This document shows, piece by piece, positions 41,816 through 50,374 of a stretch of DNA of 64,000 nt. The stretch's first letter is position 1; each line of letters starts with the position of its first letter. Source of the DNA: Pseudarthrobacter sp. L1SW (GTDB taxonomy: Bacteria; Actinomycetota; Actinomycetes; Actinomycetales; Micrococcaceae); assembly GCF_020809045.1 (NCBI RefSeq), contig NZ_CP078079.1, forward strand, positions 3,100,001 to 3,164,000, read 5' to 3'. A program made the translations under genes and the position numbers. The notes beneath the pieces were generated by a model. It made no database searches, was not told the DNA's origin, and saw nothing but the letters and a program-made list of their open reading frames with translations.

Positions 41816-43390
41816 CTAGTCCCTTGCCCTGCGGCCGCTGAGCGCGGCTTCCATTGGGACTTGGACATCCCTGTCCGGTTCTGCGCCAGGGCGCCGGGAT
41901 GCGGCGGCAGGCTTCGGGCTGGGCGCGGACGTATACGTTCCGTAGTAGGAGTAGGCGTCGGTTCCCTTGGTGGGCACGTAATTGAGGACGGCGCCGAGGA
42001 TCCGGCCCTTGACCTTGTCCAGGTTCCCCAGGGACTGTGCAAGCTGCTCCTGCGTTGTCCTGCCCGTCCGGATCACCACGATGGCTCCGTCCGCCGCCCG
42101 GGAGAGGACCGCGGCATCCGTCACCGGCAGCAGCGGCGGGGCGTCGATCAGGACAATTGCGTCTTCCGCCAGGCGGTTGAGCATATTCCTCATGGCCTGG
42201 GACCCCAGCAGTTCACTGGGGTTGGGCGGGATGCGGCCTGAGCCGAGGACTGACAGATTCGGCAGGGCACCCCACGGCTGGAGGACGTCCGCCAACTCGG
42301 CGGTACCGGTGAGGACGTCGGTGACGCCCACTCCCGGAACAAGGTTGAAAACGTCCACCAGCGTGGGCCGGCGGAGGTCGCCGTCGACCACCACGACGTT
42401 CTCGCCGGCGGCCGCCATGGTGACCGCCAGGTTTGCCGTGACCGTGGACTTGCCTTCCGCCTGCACGGAGCTGGTGACCACAATGATCCGCGGCGGCTGG
42501 TCCACGTCCAGGAAGCTGAGGTTGGTCCGCAGCTCCCGGAGGGCCTCCGCCATGGCTCCGCCGGCGTCGTGGACCTCCGCCTCGGTGTCCGCGTCCAGGA
42601 TGGTGCTTTTCTGGTCCAGGCGGTGGTCCAGCGGCAGGGTGCCGACCACGGGGACACCGAAGAGGCGTTCGACGTCGGCAGCCTTGCGGATGCGCCGGTC
42701 CAGGTGCCGGCGGATCAGCGCGTAGGCCACGCCGAGGGCCAGGCCGACAACCGCGCCCAACAGCAGGTTGAGCTTGGTGTTGGGCGACGTGGGGCTGGTG
42801 GGAAGGACTGCCTTGCCCAAGGGAAGCACACGCACGGCCGTTGCCGTGGGAGTCACGGGCGTCACGGCGTCCGCCGTTGCTGTTCCGGGCTCACCGGTAG
42901 TTTCGGCGGGAGGTGCCGTTTCGATCGCTTCCACCTGGGCGGCGAGGCCGTTGACCCAGGCGTCGGCCACGCGTTGTGCTGTGGCGGGGTCCGTGGAGAG
43001 GGCGGTCACCCGGATCTCTGCGGTGTCCAGCGGGACCTTCACGCTGATGCTGCCGAGAAGGGCGTCCGCTGTGGTGTTCAGCTCAAGGGAGGCGATGACC
43101 CGGTCCGCCACGAGCCGCGACTTTGCCACGGACTCGTAGTTCTTGACCTTGGCCTTCGCCAGGCTGTCGCCGGCCAGTGACAGGCTTACGTTGTCCGAGC
43201 CCGGCGTGACCACAATGCCGCTGGAATCGGAGGAGTAGATCTTGGGCTGGAGGACGGTCCAGCCGAACGCCGCCAGCGTGGCCAGGAGGGTGAAGGCGAC
43301 AATGGCCTTCCAGTAGACCCGAAGGACCCGGAGGTAGTCCGCCAGGTCCATGCCTGCGGGCGCTTCCGCCGGGGGTGCTGCTGTGCTCAT
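41816..43390 (-). CDS. Wzz/Wzc-like chain-length protein with BY-kinase domain (copy 2)
   Basis: A 524-residue fused co-polymerase and tyrosine kinase, starting at ATG 43390 with GGAAGGA seven bases upstream. The Wzz part begins DLADYLRVLRVYWKAIVAFT; the second membrane helix is near 220 (NLLLGAVVGLALGVAYALI). The kinase domain has SSVQAEGKSTVTANLAV (Walker A), VVVDGDLRRPTLVDVF (A') and IVLIDAPPLLPVTDAAVL (B). The C-terminus has AYSYYGTY, a short Tyr cluster. It shares layout with copy 1 at 27313 but has far higher GC and different flanks. Two kinases in one locus suggest two export systems or a composite locus. Confidence 0.87.
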   Translation of the reverse strand: MSTAAPPAEAPAGMDLADYLRVLRVYWKAIVAFTLLATLAAFGWTVLQPKIYSSDSSGIVVTPGSDNVSLSLAGDSLAKAKVKNYESVAKSRLVADRVIASLELNTTADALLGSISVKVPLDTAEIRVTALSTDPATAQRVADAWVNGLAAQVEAIETAPPAETTGEPGTATADAVTPVTPTATAVRVLPLGKAVLPTSPTSPNTKLNLLLGAVVGLALGVAYALIRRHLDRRIRKAADVERLFGVPVVGTLPLDHRLDQKSTILDADTEAEVHDAGGAMAEALRELRTNLSFLDVDQPPRIIVVTSSVQAEGKSTVTANLAVTMAAAGENVVVVDGDLRRPTLVDVFNLVPGVGVTDVLTGTAELADVLQPWGALPNLSVLGSGRIPPNPSELLGSQAMRNMLNRLAEDAIVLIDAPPLLPVTDAAVLSRAADGAIVVIRTGRTTQEQLAQSLGNLDKVKGRILGAVLNYVPTKGTDAYSYYGTYTSAPSPKPAAASRRPGAEPDRDVQVPMEAALSGRRARD

Positions 43391-43411
43391 GGTGGTTCCT
43401 TCCACTCAAAC

Positions 43412-44629
43412 CTACTTGCGGCCCTGTTCCAGGACCGACTTGGCGACCAGTTGTTCTGTGGCTGCGGCGACGGCGTCCCGGTAGCCTTCTGGGGTGCCGT
43501 GCACCTTGCCGACTTCTTCGGCGAGCCTGTCCGGCTGTATTGGGTTGGCGGATGCTTCCCAGATGGCCGGGCCGATCCCGCTGAGCCGCACAATCTCGTT
43601 GTCCAGCATCACGAGGAGGTCGCCGCCGATAACCACGGCGTCCTTGGGTGCTGCACGCCGGATGAAGCCCTCCGGGACGGGTCCGGCGTGGGCGTCGTCT
43701 GCTGCGGGGGCTTCCCACTCGCCTGCGCTCCCGGTCTGCGACCGGAACAGCGGCTCCAGGGCGGCCGGAAGATCAGCGGCTTCAGAGTAGGTCACCTGCC
43801 ACACTCCCCCTATGCCGTCGACCAGGCGGCACAGCGACTGCAGCGGCTCCACCATCTCCCCCTGCGAGGACGAATCCGGGATCAGGGCGAGCACCGCGTC
43901 AGCCAGCGGGACCCTTTCGAGCACTGGCGCGGCAGGGCGGCCGCTGGGGACCCGGTTGAGCAGCACGACGGACTGGATAAAGGGTTCTTCAGGCGCCGGC
44001 TGAAGACCGAGCTCATCCGGCCCCACCTGCCGCTTGGGAAGTACGGGTCCCTGCTTGACGGACAGCGGCTTGGGGTATGGAACCACCGAGCCGTCCCGGG
44101 CGATGGCCACGGTCTCGTCCGTGACATACCCGTAGGTCCCGGCCAGCACCGAGGCCGCGGTGGTTTTGCCCGTTCCCGACCTGGCCACAAGCGCCACCAC
44201 CGCACCCGTGGCGGGATCCGCCACTCCGCATGCGTGGAGCATCGTCAGGCGGCCCGCATTGGCCAGGATGACCTCCACTGTGAGCCGGGACGTGAGGTGC
44301 TCAGCCAGCTCCGCGAAGGAGGCGGACCGCAGCTGGAACGTGCCGGCGTCGTACTTCCGTGACCGATAGGCGACCGACGCCGTGAACGGCTGGTCCGCGG
44401 TGGGTTCCAGCGGCCGCGGCGGAAGCAGGGGCCTGCGGCCGCCGGCACACCGTGCCCATGCCGAGCGCATGGAATCCCGCTGCTGCCACGTCACCGCACG
44501 GCCCCAGCTGACCGCGAACTGGGTTCCCAGGATGTCCAGGGACAGCAGATCGCTGCCCTTTGCCAGTTCCTCGACCAAGCGGTCCTGCCACGCCAAACGA
44601 GTGTTCCCCAGGACTCCTGCGGCCCTCAT
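43412..44629 (-). CDS. HPr-kinase-like P-loop protein fused to a PqqD domain
   Basis: A 405-residue protein. Residues about 115-330 form a HPr kinase/phosphorylase-like domain with a P-loop at 149-158 (ARSGTGKTTA), then GTYGYVTDETVAIARDGSVV and PYPKPLSVK, the pattern of HprK-like kinases in lasso-peptide and exopolysaccharide loci. Residues about 325-405 (DLLVMLDNEIVRLSGIGPAI to the end) form a PqqD domain, the fold used to bind precursor peptides in RiPP pathways. The first 110 residues are not recognised. It begins four bases after a free PqqD gene and precedes the kinase gene by 21 bp. No lasso cyclase or B2 protease is present. Its target is unknown. Confidence 0.8.
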   Translation of the reverse strand: MRAAGVLGNTRLAWQDRLVEELAKGSDLLSLDILGTQFAVSWGRAVTWQQRDSMRSAWARCAGGRRPLLPPRPLEPTADQPFTASVAYRSRKYDAGTFQLRSASFAELAEHLTSRLTVEVILANAGRLTMLHACGVADPATGAVVALVARSGTGKTTAASVLAGTYGYVTDETVAIARDGSVVPYPKPLSVKQGPVLPKRQVGPDELGLQPAPEEPFIQSVVLLNRVPSGRPAAPVLERVPLADAVLALIPDSSSQGEMVEPLQSLCRLVDGIGGVWQVTYSEAADLPAALEPLFRSQTGSAGEWEAPAADDAHAGPVPEGFIRRAAPKDAVVIGGDLLVMLDNEIVRLSGIGPAIWEASANPIQPDRLAEEVGKVHGTPEGYRDAVAAATEQLVAKSVLEQGRK

Positions 44630-44633
44630 GCCG

Positions 44634-44915
44634 TCACCGGGACTCGCCGCTGGCAGCCTCGATCAGGGACTGGGCCTCAAGGCCAGCCAGGAAGCTTTCC
44701 ACCTGGGCCTGCATCTGGCCCGACTGGTCCTCGAAGGTGGCCTCAAGCTCAGCCAGGAGATCCTGCTGCGTCCGCTGGCCGTCGATTAGGTCCCAGATGG
44801 CTGCAGCCGGGCCTTCAAGGACCACGGGCTGCGTTGCGTCGAGGTGCAGCAGGGCGACGCGTCCCTGCCCCTCCGCCCGCGCTTCCGCCACGAGGCCACC
44901 GCGTTTCCAGACCAT
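44634..44915 (-). CDS. PqqD family protein
   Basis: A 93-residue PqqD-type protein: VALLHLDATQPVVLEGPAAA, IWDLIDGQRTQQDLLAELEA and VESFLAGLEAQSLIEAASG match the winged-helix peptide-recognition fold. PqqD-like proteins deliver precursor peptides to modifying enzymes. It lies between a Tat-type secreted protein (two bases away) and the HPr-kinase-like/PqqD fusion (four bases away), so it is clearly part of one compact operon. It may recognise the N-terminal region of the upstream gene product, which is inference. Confidence 0.85.
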   Translation of the reverse strand: MVWKRGGLVAEARAEGQGRVALLHLDATQPVVLEGPAAAIWDLIDGQRTQQDLLAELEATFEDQSGQMQAQVESFLAGLEAQSLIEAASGESR

Positions 44916-44917
44916 GG

Positions 44918-45502
44918 TCAGTACGCCACAGTCAGGGTGCCGGTCAGGATCCGGTCCGTCCCGTCCGGCAGCCGGAGGGTGATGGTCAACGTGTAGCTGC
45001 AGGTGACCTTCGAGGGTGCGGGAGTGACGCGCTCGTACTGGAAGGAGACAGGGAAATTCAAAGTCTGGCCAGCGGTCAAACCGCCTGCATAGGTGAAGGT
45101 GGCGTTGAAGTCGTGGGCGGCAGTGTATGACGGCGATGTCAGGGTGGCGGAGGTGATGGACTGGACGCCGACTCCCGCGGTCACTGTTCCTGTTGGCTTG
45201 ATGTTGATGGTGCCGGTGATAGCACCGGTAAAGGCAGCACCGCTATTGACGATCTGGAAGCCCGTCGGACCGGTACCTGTGTGGTTCGTGCCGGATCCGG
45301 TAGCCGTTGAACTGGTGAAGGTGATGGCCGAGCCGGCGCCCACCAGTGCTGCTGTGGTACTAAGGCCGGATGCCGCCGCTGCGGGGGCAGCAATGGCGGT
45401 GGCGATCACCGGCACTGTCCATGCCACTCCAGCAATTACCCTGCGCCGGCTGACGCCGTGTGCTTTGCCGCCACTGACCTTCGCGTTCAGAACCTCAGAC
45501 AA
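44918..45502 (-). CDS. Tat-type secreted beta-rich protein
   Basis: A 194-residue exported protein and first gene of the PqqD operon. I choose TTG 45502 because GGGAG lies seven bases upstream; an in-frame TTG at 45514 is less well placed. A leader of about 20 residues precedes SRRRVIAGVAWTVPVIATAI and ends APAAAAS, a twin-arginine-like signal peptide. The mature part is Thr/Gly/Ser-rich and predicted all beta (GFQIVNSGAAFTGAITGTIN, then LTAGQTLNFPVSFQYERVTP), with one Cys. It has no sorting signal. The long leader before SRRR could be the PqqD recognition sequence. Function unknown. Confidence 0.7.
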   Translation of the reverse strand: MSEVLNAKVSGGKAHGVSRRRVIAGVAWTVPVIATAIAAPAAAASGLSTTAALVGAGSAITFTSSTATGSGTNHTGTGPTGFQIVNSGAAFTGAITGTINIKPTGTVTAGVGVQSITSATLTSPSYTAAHDFNATFTYAGGLTAGQTLNFPVSFQYERVTPAPSKVTCSYTLTITLRLPDGTDRILTGTLTVAY

Positions 45503-45704
45503 GTCTGCTCCCAAGTATGTTTTCCAGCCCGGCCGGTCCTTGAAGACGGGCCGCGAACTTTGGCCGGGATTCCCCGGCTTCGCCTACTCTTTCGAAGCTG
45601 GCGAAAGATTCCTGCAACCAACCTGCAAGGTTCGGTCAAGATCAGGGAAAATGCCGCAGGAAAATGCGCTTGACCTGCAGTGATAAGGGTTCTGGGGTTC
45701 CTGG

Positions 45705-46445
45705 TCAGGCCTTGGCCCCGCCCGCCTGGTGCGGGAGGACCACATCGTCGGCGGCGCCCCCGGCAGAGGGAAACAGGAGGAGCAGGAGGCCCAGGCCTGC
45801 AGCCGCGCCCACGAGCTGGGCGATGACGAACGCGGGCACGGAGGCGGGTGCGATGCCGGCGAAGGTGTCACTGAAGATGCGGCCGACAGTCACCGCGGGG
45901 TTCGCGAAGGAGGTGGAGGATGTGAACCAGTACGCGGCCCCGATGTAGGCGCCGACCGCGGGCGCGGCCAGCACTCCCCGCTTGGTGGCGGCGAGAGTGA
46001 AGATCAGCAGGATAAGTCCGGCCGTTGCAACGACTTCTCCGAGCAGATGCCCGCCAGTGGCCCGGTCCTTGACCGAGATGGAGGTCCCCACCTCAAACAT
46101 GGCATTCGCCACCACGCTGCCGCTGATCGCACCGAGGGTCTGCGCGGCCACGTAGGCCCCGAGCTCGGGCAGGGCAAGGCCCGTGCCGCTGCGCCGGCCC
46201 AGGATCAAGTCCACGAGCGAGACGACGGGATTGAAGTGCGCGCCGCTGACCGGCCCGAATACGAGGATCAGGACGGTCAGGCCCAGCATGGTGGCAGTGC
46301 TGTTCTGCAGAAGCTGGAGGCCAACATCGCCGGAAGATAGCTGCTGGGCCATAATCCCGGAGCCCACAACGACCATCACAAGCAGGCTGGTGCCAAGAAA
46401 TTCAGCAAGGGCGCGGCGCCACAGCGGCGGCTGGTTAGTAGTCAT
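45705..46445 (-). CDS. aqpS: Aquaporin/aquaglyceroporin of the arsenic locus (AqpS-like)
   Basis: A 246-residue MIP family channel with six membrane spans. The two pore loops carry SGAHFNPVVSLVD (NPV instead of the usual NPA) and SFANPAVTVGR (NPA with the selectivity-filter Arg). The modified first motif is typical of arsenic-associated AqpS-like and related channels. In Sinorhizobium an aquaglyceroporin in an ars operon lets arsenite made by ArsC leave the cell by diffusion. I start at ATG 46445; further upstream codons would run through the divergent regulator. It is divergent from arsR-arsC with 46 bp between starts. Confidence 0.85.
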   Translation of the reverse strand: MTTNQPPLWRRALAEFLGTSLLVMVVVGSGIMAQQLSSGDVGLQLLQNSTATMLGLTVLILVFGPVSGAHFNPVVSLVDLILGRRSGTGLALPELGAYVAAQTLGAISGSVVANAMFEVGTSISVKDRATGGHLLGEVVATAGLILLIFTLAATKRGVLAAPAVGAYIGAAYWFTSSTSFANPAVTVGRIFSDTFAGIAPASVPAFVIAQLVGAAAGLGLLLLLFPSAGGAADDVVLPHQAGGAKA

Positions 46446-46491
46446 GGCACCAAGCTTGACCGACGAGATTACCTCAGTCAAAATTGAGTCA
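46446..46491. promoter_or_regulatory. Divergent ars promoter/operator region
   Basis: Only 46 bp separate the starts of the aquaporin and the ArsR-ArsC fusion. The region contains CTCAGTCAAAATTGAG, an inverted repeat (CTCA/TGAG around eight bases) 7 to 22 bases before the fusion start, a plausible ArsR operator. TTGACC lies about 33 bases before the start as a possible -35 box. Confidence 0.5.
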
Positions 46492-47163
46492 ATGAATACT
46501 GAACCAGCAGATGCGTTCCAGTCGCGGGTGGCCAAGCATGCGGCCCTGGCCGATCCGGCGCGGCTGCGCATTGTTGATCTGCTGACCCTCGGGGACTTCT
46601 CACCCACGGAACTCCAGGCCGAGCTGGGCATGCCCTCAAACCTGCTGTCCCACCACCTGCGCGTCCTGGAAGGAGCCGCCCTGGCCACCCGGCACCGCTC
46701 CGAGGCGGACAGGCGCCGCAGCTACATCCGGCTCGCCCCGGGCGCGCTGGAGGGACTCGCGCCCGGGGTGGAGCACGGTGCCGCCCGCATCCTGTTTGTC
46801 TGCACTCGGAACAGCGCCCGCTCCCAACTGGCTGCCGCCCTCTGGCGCCAGGTCAGCGACATTCCCTCCACCTCGGCCGGGACGCACCCGGCGGAGCGCA
46901 TCGCCCAAGGCGCCATCGACGTCGCCCGCCATCACGGAGTAGCCCTGCCGGAGGTTCCACCCAGGAAACTGGGCAGGATCGCCGGTGGCGACTTCGTGGT
47001 CACCGTCTGCGATAACGCCCATGAGGAACTCACCAGCCTCGGCGCCACCCACTGGTCCGTGCCGGACCCCCTGCGGATCAACACCAAGGAAGCCTTCGAA
47101 TACGCCTTCGAGGACATCTCCCACCGCATCAACGGCCTCGCGCCGCGGCTGCACGCCGCCTGA
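46492..47163 (+). CDS. ArsR-ArsC fusion: regulator plus LMW-phosphatase-type arsenate reductase
   Basis: A 223-residue fusion starting at ATG 46492. Residues 8-90 are an ArsR winged helix (HAALADPARLRIVDLLTLGD, PSNLLSHHLRVLEGAALATR). Residues 98-223 are a low-molecular-weight phosphatase/ArsC domain with the active-site loop CTRNSARS (CX5R) and a later Cys in VTVCDNAHEEL. The ArsR part contains no cysteine at all, so the usual CxC arsenite site in the DNA-binding domain is missing; sensing may involve the ArsC cysteines. Such ArsR-ArsC fusions are known in actinobacteria. It is the first gene of the plus-strand ars set. Confidence 0.87.
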   Translation: MNTEPADAFQSRVAKHAALADPARLRIVDLLTLGDFSPTELQAELGMPSNLLSHHLRVLEGAALATRHRSEADRRRSYIRLAPGALEGLAPGVEHGAARILFVCTRNSARSQLAAALWRQVSDIPSTSAGTHPAERIAQGAIDVARHHGVALPEVPPRKLGRIAGGDFVVTVCDNAHEELTSLGATHWSVPDPLRINTKEAFEYAFEDISHRINGLAPRLHAA

Positions 47164-47229
47164 GGGCGGCCCTGTCCCCCGCCGCGTCCCAAGCAGGCTG
47201 TTCCACCTCAGTGACTCCAGGAGAAACCA

Positions 47230-47652
47230 ATGAGTACCGAAACCACAAAGAAGCCTTCCGTTCTGTTCGTCTGCGTCCACAACGCCGGCCGCTCCCAGAT
47301 GGCCGCGGCCTTCCTCACCACGCTCGGCAAGGGTTCCATCGAGGTGCGGTCCGCCGGCTCCCAGCCCGCGGACAAGATCAACCCGTCCGCGGTGGAAGCC
47401 ATGGCGGAGGTGGGCATCGACATGTCCGCCGAGGTCCCGAAAGTCCTCACCACGGAGGCAGTGAAGGAATCCGACGTGGTGATCACCATGGGCTGCGGCG
47501 ACGAATGCCCGTACTTCCCGGGCAAGCGCTACGAGGACTGGGTCCTGGAAGACCCCGCCGGCAAGGGCGTGGAATCCGTCCGGCCCATCCGCGACCAGAT
47601 CAAAGCACGCGTCGAGAACCTGATCGAATCCCTCATCCCCGCTGCCAAGTAG
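47230..47652 (+). CDS. arsC: Arsenate reductase ArsC (LMW phosphatase family)
   Basis: A 140-residue ArsC. The catalytic loop is [15 protein letters not shown] (CX5R) near residue 15. A second Cys pair is in TMGCGDECPYFPG, followed by KRYEDWVLEDPAGK with the catalytic Asp, as in thioredoxin-linked ArsC enzymes. It reduces arsenate to arsenite in the cytoplasm. CAGGAG is seven bases before ATG 47230. It follows the fusion gene after 66 bp and precedes a longer ArsC by 26 bp. Confidence 0.92.
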   Translation: MSTETTKKPSVLFVCVHNAGRSQMAAAFLTTLGKGSIEVRSAGSQPADKINPSAVEAMAEVGIDMSAEVPKVLTTEAVKESDVVITMGCGDECPYFPGKRYEDWVLEDPAGKGVESVRPIRDQIKARVENLIESLIPAAK

Positions 47653-47678
47653 CCCGTCCCGGACCAGGAGTGATACCC

Positions 47679-48347
47679 GTGAGCAGCAACAGCGAAAACC
47701 GTGACACCAGCCTGGGGCTGCAGGACAACACCGAACTCCTGCACCGCATCAGCGCCCGCCTCGGCGAGCGATTCTCCGGGATCTTCGCGACCGAAACCGT
47801 GGAGCGGTACGTCTTCGAGTCCTACGCCGCGCTGGCGCGGACGGCGAAGATCACCAGCCACCTGCCCGCCACCACCGAGCACTTCGCCGGTGACCGGCTT
47901 GCCGCCCTGGCCAAGTCCAAGGGAGCGATCGCCTCCGAGGTTCCGGAGGTTTTGTTCGTCTGCGTGCAGAATGCTGGCCGGTCCCAGATGGCCGCGGCGC
48001 TGCTGACCGTCGAGGCCAAAGGCCGGATCAACGTCCGCTCCGCAGGTTCCCTGCCGGCGGCCCAGCTGGATCCCGCCGTCGTGGCAGTCCTGTCCGAGAT
48101 GGGCCTGGACCTGGCACGGACCTACCCCAAGCCCCTGACCGACGACGTGGTCCGTGCCTCGGACGTGGTGGTCACCATGGGCTGCGGCGATTCGTGCCCC
48201 ATCTATCCCGGCAAACGCTACGAGGACTGGGAACTGCCGGACCCGGCAGGCCAGCCGCTTGAAACCGTGCGGGAGATCCGCGACCAGATCCACGGCAGGG
48301 TCAAGAGCCTGGCCGCCTCACTCACAAAGGAAACAACGCAGCCATGA
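47679..48347 (+). CDS. arsC: ArsC with N-terminal three-helix domain
   Basis: A 222-residue protein starting at GTG 47679, with CAGGAG eight bases upstream. Residues 12-80 form a helical domain ([40 protein letters not shown]), the three-helix bundle often placed before actinobacterial ArsC/phosphatase domains. Residues 88-220 are an ArsC domain with [15 protein letters not shown] and [20 protein letters not shown]. It is 60 to 70 percent alike by eye to the 47230 product in the shared part, suggesting duplication. The frame is open far upstream but the earlier part overlaps other genes. It overlaps the next gene by four bases. Confidence 0.88.
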   Translation: MSSNSENRDTSLGLQDNTELLHRISARLGERFSGIFATETVERYVFESYAALARTAKITSHLPATTEHFAGDRLAALAKSKGAIASEVPEVLFVCVQNAGRSQMAAALLTVEAKGRINVRSAGSLPAAQLDPAVVAVLSEMGLDLARTYPKPLTDDVVRASDVVVTMGCGDSCPIYPGKRYEDWELPDPAGQPLETVREIRDQIHGRVKSLAASLTKETTQP

Positions 48348-48778
48348 CCACCGAACCCACCGGCACGCAGAAGACCCCGTCCGTGCTCTTCGTCTGCAGC
48401 AAGAACGGCGGCAAGTCCCAGCTCGCCGCCGGCCTCATGCGCGAAGCCGCGGGAGACGCCGTCGACGTCTACTCCGCGGGCACCAAGCCCGGCACGTCCC
48501 TCAACCCGCAGGCCGTTGAATCCCTGACCGAACTGGGGATCGACATCACCGGCGAACACCCCAAACCCGTCACCGACGAGGTCCTGGACACGGTGGACGC
48601 CGTCATCGTCCTGGGCACCGAGGCGGAGCTTGACGCCCCCGAGGGCACCCGCTTGGAGGTGTGGGAAACGGACGAACCCTCTGAGCGCGGTATCGAAGGC
48701 ATGGAACGCATGCGCCTGGTCCGTGACGACATCCGGAACCGGGTCCAGAAGCTGTACGCGGAGCTCACCGGGAGCTAG
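48344..48778 (+). CDS. arsC: Mycothiol-type arsenate reductase/transferase ArsC
   Basis: A 144-residue LMW-phosphatase-fold protein. The active-site loop is [15 protein letters not shown], in which the usual CX5R arginine is a lysine (Lys24). This NGGKS form is the hallmark of the corynebacterial arsenate-mycothiol transferases ArsC1/ArsC2, which couple arsenate to mycothiol for reduction by mycoredoxin. The rest ([39 protein letters not shown]) also fits. It starts within the last codon of the previous ArsC gene (ATGA). Confidence 0.88.
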   Translation: MTTEPTGTQKTPSVLFVCSKNGGKSQLAAGLMREAAGDAVDVYSAGTKPGTSLNPQAVESLTELGIDITGEHPKPVTDEVLDTVDAVIVLGTEAELDAPEGTRLEVWETDEPSERGIEGMERMRLVRDDIRNRVQKLYAELTGS

Positions 48779-48920
48779 GGCGTGCCTCCTCTTCGTGGCG
48801 GGAATTTTCCTCACTCACGCCGCTGTACATTGCCATGAAACCGTAGTGGACCAGCACAGCCAGCACCGCCCCAATAACGAGCAGCACCGCGGCAGAGACG
48901 GCTCGGCCTGTCACGGGCAT
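48765..48920 (-). CDS. Small membrane protein (51 residues)
   Basis: A minus-strand frame from ATG 48920 to TGA 48765 encodes [20 protein letters not shown] then [20 protein letters not shown] and a charged tail. One clear membrane helix is followed by a hydrophilic C-terminus. Its last codons overlap the end of the convergent arsC by 14 bp. The ribosome site is weak. I recognise no family, so the call rests on coding-like composition and the clean helix-plus-tail layout. Confidence 0.45.
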   Translation of the reverse strand: MPVTGRAVSAAVLLVIGAVLAVLVHYGFMAMYSGVSEENSRHEEEARPSSR

Positions 48921-49054
48921 GGCCTAGTGTAGGTCCGCCTGGCCACGTGTCAAGAAGCAGGCGGCCAAAAGACCCTGTTTGCGTTCCCTACGCGGTAGTA
49001 CATTTCGGGAACCGGCCCCCGCCCCGGGAAGCCGGCGAAAAGGAAGAGGCCCCC

Positions 49055-49639
49055 ATGCATTCAACAGACTTACGCCAAAGAACCCGCATCACCGCGACCG
49101 TCGCCGGTTTGCTCGCCTCGTTGGGCGGTGCCCTCCTTGCGGCGCCGCCCGCGTCGGCCGCAACGGTCTTCAGGGTGCAGTACAGCTCCGAGTACGCCCA
49201 GGCCTACACCAACTCTGTGTCTGCCGACGGGTGCACCTACAGCAGCACGTCTGCCGGCGCCGGAACCGCCGCGGACGGCGGCACTACCGTGTTCTACTTT
49301 TCCTCTACCTTCAACCAGTGCACCTGGGAGGGCTCCTCAGCCTATGGCGAAGCACCTACCGAAACCTTCACCGTGGACCGGAATTCCGCGCATGCCGTAG
49401 CCACAGTGCCGCTCTCTGACGGGTCCCAGATCTACCTGGACCTCACCTGGCAGGGCACCGGAGTGGTGGAACGCGGCGGCACGACGTCCAGGAGTGTCCT
49501 GCCCGGTCAGTATGTGCAGCGGACCGCGGTCCGGGGCACAACGCAGCAGGCAACAGTTACCGGGACCCTCTCCTTCGAGAACGCCTATATTTCAACATCC
49601 AAGGGCGCCACGATGTTGGTGGCGATAACCGGCAGTTGA
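49055..49639 (+). CDS. Secreted protein of unknown function
   Basis: A 194-residue exported protein starting at ATG 49055 with AGGAAGAGG upstream. The Sec signal peptide is RITATVAGLLASLGGALLAA followed by PPASAA. The mature part is Thr/Ser/Tyr-rich and beta-predicted (TVFRVQYSSEYAQAYTNSVS) with two cysteines (DGCTYSS, NQCTWEG) that could form one disulphide. No sorting or lipid anchor is visible, so it is probably released. I recognise no family. It stands alone after the ars set. Confidence 0.7.
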   Translation: MHSTDLRQRTRITATVAGLLASLGGALLAAPPASAATVFRVQYSSEYAQAYTNSVSADGCTYSSTSAGAGTAADGGTTVFYFSSTFNQCTWEGSSAYGEAPTETFTVDRNSAHAVATVPLSDGSQIYLDLTWQGTGVVERGGTTSRSVLPGQYVQRTAVRGTTQQATVTGTLSFENAYISTSKGATMLVAITGS

Positions 49640-50374
49640 GATTGGGCAGGCCCTGACAGTTCGCTGGGGTTATGTCCGACGACGTTGCGGCCTTTGCAGT
49701 CCTCTCCGGCCTTGGCACCAGGTCAGTTGCCGAGGCCGGAGAACCTGGGCTCCCGCTTCTTGCAGAGCCGGGCGGACCACCTATGTGGACGGGTAGGGCC
49801 CGGACTCGGCCGAGAAAGTGGTTCCGCCTTCATCCGTCACCATCTGGTCCGATTCCGTGAGCGCAGCCGACGCGGAACAGTCATCGCACCGGCCAACAAA
49901 CTGGTGGGGGCAGGCCTCGAGTTTGATTCCATCCCCGGTGGACATTCTGGTTCGCATGGTTCCCGCCGTTCCTGAATCGTCCCGGGTCACCAGGAGACTC
50001 ATTCGTCCAACCGCCGCGAGGGTGGTGCCGGCGAATGCTGCGGCGGGAGCCGTGGCCACTAAGCCCCTCGCCTCGCCGGCACTTCCATTGAACAACCAGG
50101 CCACGCGGGTTACACGAGTAGGTGATACCCGTTTCCAACGGGCCAACCGTACTTACCCACGTCCAGGGAACCGCTCCCTACCTAAGCCCCCACCGGGCTT
50201 GGCCCCACAGGCGCCTAACCCCGAAACTGCGGCTCGCGCTTCTCCTGGAAAGCCCGGACACCCTCGGCATGGTGCACCAGCCCGAACGGCCGGCGGCCCT
50301 AATCTCCTGATCCGTGCCTCAGACTTTGCCCTGGCGGATGGCGCCAAACGTACGGCATCCAGACATCGTCATAT
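49640..50374. other. Degraded region with gene fragments
   Basis: This 735-bp region has no convincing intact gene. A minus-strand frame at 49781-50146 encodes 121 residues from a TTG (hydrophobic stretch ATAPAAAFAGTTLAAVG, then CPHQFVGRCDDC); it might be a small exported protein or a fragment, but lacks a ribosome site. The C-terminus of a crotonase gene lies at 50215-50276 and is listed separately. Confidence 0.4.
50215..50276 (-). pseudogene. C-terminal remnant of an enoyl-CoA hydratase/isomerase gene
   Basis: The minus strand reads HHAEGVRAFQEKREPQFRG and then a stop at 50215. This is the typical last segment of crotonase family proteins; the paaG-like gene at 52303 ends YAEGFRAFQEKRAPVFKG. 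Nothing upstream in the same frame continues the protein, so only about 20 codons survive. Confidence 0.6.

Noticed and set aside
47211..47678. Longer N-terminus for the third ArsC-family protein
   Set aside because: It is antiparallel in character to the real arsC in another frame (47230-47652); GTG 47679 has a good ribosome site.
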